NCBI RefSeq assembly: GCF_963678635.1
Contig: NC_087071.1
Span: forward strand, 1,974,537 to 2,038,536
Direction of reading: 5' to 3'
DNA: 64,000 nucleotides
DNA from: Symsagittifera roscoffensis
Lineage: Eukaryota > Xenacoelomorpha > Acoela > Convolutidae
Positions 58,999-64,000 of this stretch are shown in pieces. A program made the translations under genes and the position numbers. Numbering within the stretch: position 1 is the first letter of the stretch; each line of letters begins with the position of its first letter. The notes below the pieces were generated by a model that worked only from the letters and a program-made list of their open reading frames with translations, was not told the origin of the DNA and ran no database searches.

Positions 58999-60740
58999 TT
59001 AGTTTCTAGTCAATTGGTTTCTCAAAAGAAAAAAGAAGTGTAGTCTATAGCGTCTTTTAAACCACAAAGCAACCAAAATGAGGAATATCAGACCAATTTG
59101 CGCTGTTGCACCAAAACCAAGAGCTCTTCGACGTGTTACCCCCTCGTAATCATTTCCCATATTGGGCTGATAGTCTCCGGGTGCCCAAGTCGGGTGAGGG
59201 GGAGGCATTTTGATATCGCTGATTACCTCGGAGTTCTCCAAAAAGCATATGCCCCGAAGAGCTTTTGGGATGTCCTGCTTGGTCGAGAGTAGATTTCGAA
59301 CACAAACTCCGCCGCAGTTTTGCTTGTCCCAATCGTCGTCACAATGTCCACATGCACCTGGTCCGTTGGGCAGGCAATCACAGAACCACTTGCAATTTTT
59401 AGCGTCCTCGCCCCCAAAACCGTTTAAAACTTGTCTCTGGCCGTCAGTCAGATTTATTCCGTTCAGAATTTTCGTTCGATTGGAGAGTGACATTGAATCC
59501 ACATTCCATATATTGACGGTCATGTTGATATCTTTTTTTGATTCTAGATCGGACATGAAGTTGGCCGGCAGAATGAAATTCCGTGACCGGTGGATGTAGA
59601 TAGTTTCTAAGTTCGTTGAATTCTTCAAAAAACCGTCAGGAATAACATTTGAAGGGTGAGAAGACCAAATGATGCCAAATTCAACGTAACGAAGATTTTC
59701 AGAATTTTCTATCATAGAAAACGTTGTGTGAGGTCCTCAAAGTTCTAGGTTATAGAAAAGGTTCTTGCTCCAAATATTTTTCTTGTTTCCTAGATCGAAT
59801 GTTGTTGAATTCATACTGAAGAACTGTAAGGATTCAATTCTTTTAAGAACATTTCGATCTAAATATTTAAGAGCTCGTATTCTGAACAGAACCGTAAGAA
59901 CTTGCACAGTTCCGAATTCCTTCTCGGTGATCATCAGGCGAGAGTTTTCTTTGAACATAATAAATTCAAAGAAATGCTTTGTTTTAATTTTGTCAGTAAT
60001 GATAGTTTTGATTGACGTGTTGAAAATTTCAATCTTTTTCTCATTACTTAAGAATAATTTTGTCGTATCAACACGAGACTCTTCAATATTATGAGCCAAA
60101 ATGACTCCCAATCTGATTTCGCACGATTCCACAACTACCACGTCTTTTTCTCTATGACAAATACAATTCCCACATCTTACTGGGCTAGGGTTTGATTTTG
60201 CTTCTATTGCGTTTCGGTAAGCCCAATATGCATCGACTGGAACAAAAACAAAAAAAATCATACGTGATTTTTCAAGGAAACAAATCGCTTTTCTGATATC
60301 GAAAATATAAATTGGTTAATGCAGAAATCTTATCTTTTTCAAACTTTTTTAAGCTTATGTTCAAAACATTAAACGAGAATGACGTTATACTTACTGTTTA
60401 TTGGAGACATATCCTTTCTGTTCACCTTCCTGTCTTGCATGTAATTGTTTTGTTTCTAAAATAGGAAACTAAGTCATTGTTAAAACTTTTCATATTTAAG
60501 AACGCAACCTTATTTCAAAACAAATTCTAGATTTAGATTATAAAAGCTAAAAATCAAATTTTTCTAAAGAACGTTTAACTCACTTCCGATCATACAAAAA
60601 AGTATTAACCAGAAATTTTTCAGAACTTTTCATGAACTTTTAAAACTCACCTTTGTTTGAGCATTGATGACTAAGCAGAATAACAAAAGAAGAAGACCAC
60701 ATTTAGAAAAAGCATTTGACACATAGCTCGAAGTCTCCAT
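58999..60740 (-). CDS. Signal-peptide, LRR-like, single-pass receptor, copy 2, one in-frame stop
   Basis: Exons 60740-60651 (90 bp, donor GTGAGT), 60455-60395 (61 bp, donor GTAAGT) and 60236-58999. Together they give 462 codons. Residues 1-30: signal peptide with a Leu-rich core. Cys 72, 75, 77 and 89 form an N-cap-like cluster. Residues ~95-320 have Leu/Ile/Phe spacing like irregular leucine-rich repeats, with several Asn-x-Ser/Thr sites. Eight Cys at 332-381 form a C-cap-like cluster. A Pro-rich stretch is followed by a membrane segment at about 427-443 and a short tail rich in Arg, Phe and Leu. Codon 217 is TGA (59737-59739), where copy 1 has the Arg codon CGT. The frame is otherwise intact. 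A cell-surface recognition role is inferred. It is either a young pseudogene or a polymorphic/sequence error. Confidence 0.78.
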
Positions 60741-60775
60741 TATTACAGCTAATTTCTCCGGAAATCAAAATCTTT

Positions 60776-60790
60776 TTCTGAAAAAAAAAC
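60776..60790 (-). other. Splice acceptor upstream of the receptor ATG, copy 2
   Basis: On the minus strand TTTTTTTTTCAG is followed by AAAAAGATTTTGATTTCCGG, ending 37 nt before the ATG at 60740. It matches the site in copy 1 (13101-13107) in sequence and distance. Confidence 0.5.
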
Positions 60791-60799
60791 TTTCAATTT

Positions 60800-63329
60800 C
60801 ATACTCCCTTTTGTCTATTAGCACTTTCTATAGAAAGGTAAGACTGACTAGCCTTGATTGGTGCTTTTCTTGATTATTCCAGACTGGAACTCATTTTAAG
60901 CGTCAAAAAAACTAAAACCATTAATTTGCGCTAAAAACTTCTAAAAGTACAGCTACTTTCAATGATCAGAGTAAGATTTCAAAAACATAATTAGCTATGT
61001 TTTTCAACCTGTGTCGTTTTTATTCTCATGAGAGTGAAAGTGTAAGAAACATCCAATTTTTAGAAAGTCATACTAATATAGTAAGTCAAATCTTTTCATT
61101 TTAAGTAAGAACAAACAATATTTCACATTGCAAAAACAACTATTTAAGAAAAAGAATTATTGATGCTTTTAAATACAGTAGCTCTGACATTTTTTATATA
61201 CAATTTTGGTTCATCTCTGAAGCAAATTTGAGCAAAGTAAATCTTGTTCGAAAGCATATTCTGTAAGAACAAGTAATTACGATATGATAATTTCTGATAG
61301 TTTTGAAAGTTTCATGTAATAGTTTGGATGACAAAAATTTTGAATTGTCTTGGTGGACAAAATAAAGCAAAAAATCTGCGATTTAAGGCATAGTTGCGAT
61401 AAGTTTGGGAAAGATTTTAAGTAGGAAGTTTAATTTTATCGTTGAGAAAAAGTTTAACATTTTATAACCTTCCACAAACCTTTATAGCGGTGTGTGTTTT
61501 TTGCTACCTTTCCGAAAAAAACACACAAACAAAAAACTTCCGTTCAGTTTTGAAATGAACATTTTAAGCCTTCAACAAAACTTCAATGAGGATGAACAAT
61601 TTGACAATTTCAAAACCAAAAAAAAACAGTAAGATCTCTACAAAAAAGTTGTATTTTCTATAGAATTAAATATATGTAGAGTGAAGTCTTGAAAATAACG
61701 ACCGATGTGAAAAATTTTATGGGAAATGAAAAATGTTCCAAATAGAAAATCAAAAAAAAGAGAGATGTTTATTTTAAATATGGCGACGCTACGCTTAACC
61801 TTGTCTACTTGTGCTTTGAAATTATTGGTAGCACTTTCAGGCTTCTTGGAGCGTAAAATCTCAGTTTCAAGAGAGTCCTTGCACAAATTTTGACTATGCA
61901 AACAAAAACTTTAGATAAATTATTTTGAGACAACTAGATAAGTGTACACAACACAAATACATCTGATTACGCTATTGTTCTATCGGTTCTTGTCATCTTA
62001 TATTTGTTTCAGTTTTATAGCTTGATTCAACAGTTTTAAAACACTTTAATAACAAGTTGTCACAACTTTGAATTAAGACATTTTTAAGGAATCCGCGTAG
62101 AAAACAAAATCCCTCGAAGCAAATCTGTTACGAATTGGAAAAAGTTAACAGCTAAGATCTTGATTAACATAAATTGGTTATAATTAACCAATATTCTCTG
62201 ATGCGATCAAAAACAACTATTTAACTAGTTAAATTGGTGGGCAACTTTAAATGCAAACTCAAGCTTTTCTTTTACAAAAATTTATTTTTAAGGACCTTAG
62301 TAGAAAATGCCGGGTAGAAATCGCCCGGGGGTGCTGACATCAGTGTTTTAAGATATACCGTACAAACTCGATACCCTTTTTTATTGCATAAATGATTCAT
62401 AAACCCTATTTTAACAGCTGATTATAGCATTACCCACCCTAACACGAAGAACTCCCCAAAATCATGGGAGCTCCGAAAACATGAGCCTTACTCTCTAAGA
62501 TCTTAAAACATGGCCAAATCTCTAAACTATATTAAACATTTAAAAATTGTATTCCCACCTTTATACACATGATACTGACCAAATAGTTTATAACCTATCT
62601 TAATACGTGTAAATCAGCATCCCCTCTTCTCACCGGAAAATTTGTACCCGAACCATACTACTGACCCCCCTTAACACACATATAGGTGGATTTCAAAGAA
62701 ATGGGAATCTGGACATAGAGCGAGTGATCAAAATGGCAATCAATGGAAAAATTATTATATAATTTCCAGGACCAGTTTTTAGTCATTATTGTAGAAAAGA
62801 TTGACAATTTTTGGAACAAAAAAACTGGTCCATGAAAACAAATAATGATTTTTTCATTGTTTCAACGACCCGACATTTTTTCGAGAAAATGAAAAAAAAT
62901 TGGAGCAATATTTTGAGCAAAAAAAAATGAATCGGTCAGAGAGAAAACATTCTTAAAACTTCACATCAACAGGAAAATTTTTTTTGCATGAAACGAAAAC
63001 TGGCTTTCTTAGACCCAACCTTAGTCGACAAATCCTTGAACCTAACTTTGATCATTGAGAGGTCTTCACAAAAATAATTAAAAGAAAGATCACAATTTTT
63101 TCGTCCATTAGCGAATTTGTAGTGTGACTTTTATCAGAGCTATTATAAAACAAATGAGCAACACATAAAACCAATCAATCAAATCACTCGCCGTCAACTG
63201 AAAATGCCACTGCTCTAACTAAAAACAGTTTCATTTTGCCCTCAGTACTTCAATAGTGATAAGAGTTAAAAATCAATTTCAACAGTTTAACAGTTCTGGT
63301 AATAACTATTAGAAAAATATTCGATCCTA
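60800..63329. other. Interval with one weak frame
   Basis: A minus-strand frame at 61638-61901 has a hydrophilic, well-mixed first half (Lys-Asp-Ser-Leu-Glu-Thr-Glu...Ala-Val-Asp-Lys-type) and a Phe/Ile-rich second half, so at most its first ~50 codons could be an exon. About 62560-62640 resembles the dispersed repeat at about 18560-18610. Otherwise nothing is supported. Confidence 0.3.
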
Positions 63330-63956
63330 ATGAATGTTTTTGCCATTTATTTATTTACTTTGCTTTCAACTCAGATCAGTTCTAATGGTGATCAAAAATT
63401 CAATCTTCATGTGAGTATCTGAGCAAAAATTTTAGAAAAAAAACGTTAAAAGATAAATGTTTCACACTGAAAAATTTTTTATCTCACAAAAGGACCAAAA
63501 GTGTTACCAAAAGAGTTGAATGGACCAAAAGGGTGAAATACCATTCTTTAAACATCATGTCTTCGTTTGAAATATCTACCAGTTATTACCAATCTGGATA
63601 TCAAGACTAAATTTGGACACTTTCTCAAAAAAGTGGAGAAAATTGAAATAATCACACTGAAAAACTTGAACTCAATCTATTTTTTTTCAGACAATTTAAC
63701 ACCGTTGGAATTTTTGCTCAAGGCTCGAATAAGTAATTTTTCTAAAGATATGTGTAATCAGTCAGTTTTTTTGAGGTATCTAAAAAAATTCCAAATAAGA
63801 AACGCCAAACATTTTATTCAATTCTATAACTACTCCATTTCCAACATGGAGTTTTCTTATGCTGTTGAAGAAAATTACGCTTACATTGATAAACAAATAC
63901 TTGTTTTCATCAGAAAAAGGCACACTAAGCCTTATTCCGCAAATTTTTTTAGATAA
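63330..63956 (+). CDS. Possible third LRR-like secreted/receptor gene, partial
   Basis: Exon 1 at 63330-63410 (27 codons, donor GTGAGT) is a clean signal peptide: Met-Asn-Val-Phe, hydrophobic core, Ser-Ser before Asn-Gly-Asp. A later open stretch from about 63583 (acceptor ATCTACCAG) to the stop at 63954-63956 has Leu/Ile/Phe spacing like the other two copies (for example Lys-Ile-Glu-Ile followed by a Leu-x2-Leu-x-Phe-x-Ile pattern). Exon 1 ends in phase 0 but the later exon needs phase 1. The paralogues bridge exactly this with a 61-bp exon, which I could not find here. It may be hidden, lost, or the gene may be broken. There is no membrane segment before the stop. Confidence 0.4.
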
Positions 63957-64000
63957 TTGCCCTAAGAAGGCAAAGATTCTGCGTTGACATGCAAGTGACA

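Noticed and set aside
59210-59599. 129-codon plus-strand frame and 59765-60094 plus-strand frame
   Set aside because: Both are antisense shadows of exon 3 of the receptor gene, which has splice sites, a paralogue and domain layout in its favour.

Overview
The window is eukaryotic, AT-rich, repeat-dense DNA with spliced genes, GT-AG introns and assembly gaps (Ns at 14238-14260 and 32591-32790). The mobile-element content (a Polinton/Maverick, hAT-type MITEs, a Ty3/gypsy-like remnant) and the signal-peptide/LRR-type/transmembrane gene family point to an invertebrate metazoan. I cannot name the species. No prokaryotic features were seen.

Layout. 1-9.6 kb: a decayed higher-order repeat array with modules recurring about 4.3-4.45 kb apart. 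9.6-13 kb: mostly empty AT-rich DNA with two possible minus-strand exons, one with a membrane segment. 13.1-14.2 kb: plus-strand member of a signal-peptide plus LRR-like receptor family, cut by an N gap. 14.3-17 kb: diverged duplicated segments and a duplicated module carrying a CRE palindrome and TATA box. 18.95-23.33 kb: a 4.4 kb mini-Polinton with about 220 bp terminal inverted repeats, a perfect 6-bp target duplication and one broken, intron-containing protein-primed family-B DNA polymerase. 24.5-41.4 kb: a very large inverted repeat (arms about 4.4 and 4.9 kb, spacer about 7.6 kb) with nested elements inside it. 42.4-44.15 kb: four tandem copies of a 445-bp unit. 44.2-53.5 kb: an antisense gypsy-like retroelement remnant (integrase at 45.8-46.2 kb, gag duplicated at 49.4 and 50.5 kb by a 1001-bp tandem duplication). 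54.7-56.1 kb: third full copy of a CCCGGGTTGACC-ended element. 57.9-58.9 kb: a 505-bp tandem duplication. 59.0-60.8 kb: minus-strand paralogue of the receptor gene, complete except for one in-frame TGA. 63.3-64 kb: a possible third LRR-like gene starting with a signal-peptide exon.

The host genes that can be supported are the receptor family members. Exon 1 (90 bp) and exon 2 (61 bp) have identical lengths and phases in the two best copies, and both copies keep a splice acceptor about 37 nt upstream of the ATG. They bracket a transposon-rich region in opposite orientations. The most informative mobile-element evidence is the mini-Polinton and the two-arm comparison in the giant inverted repeat, where an empty site in one arm and a filled site in the other give the exact ends and the 2-bp target duplication of an unclassified element family.
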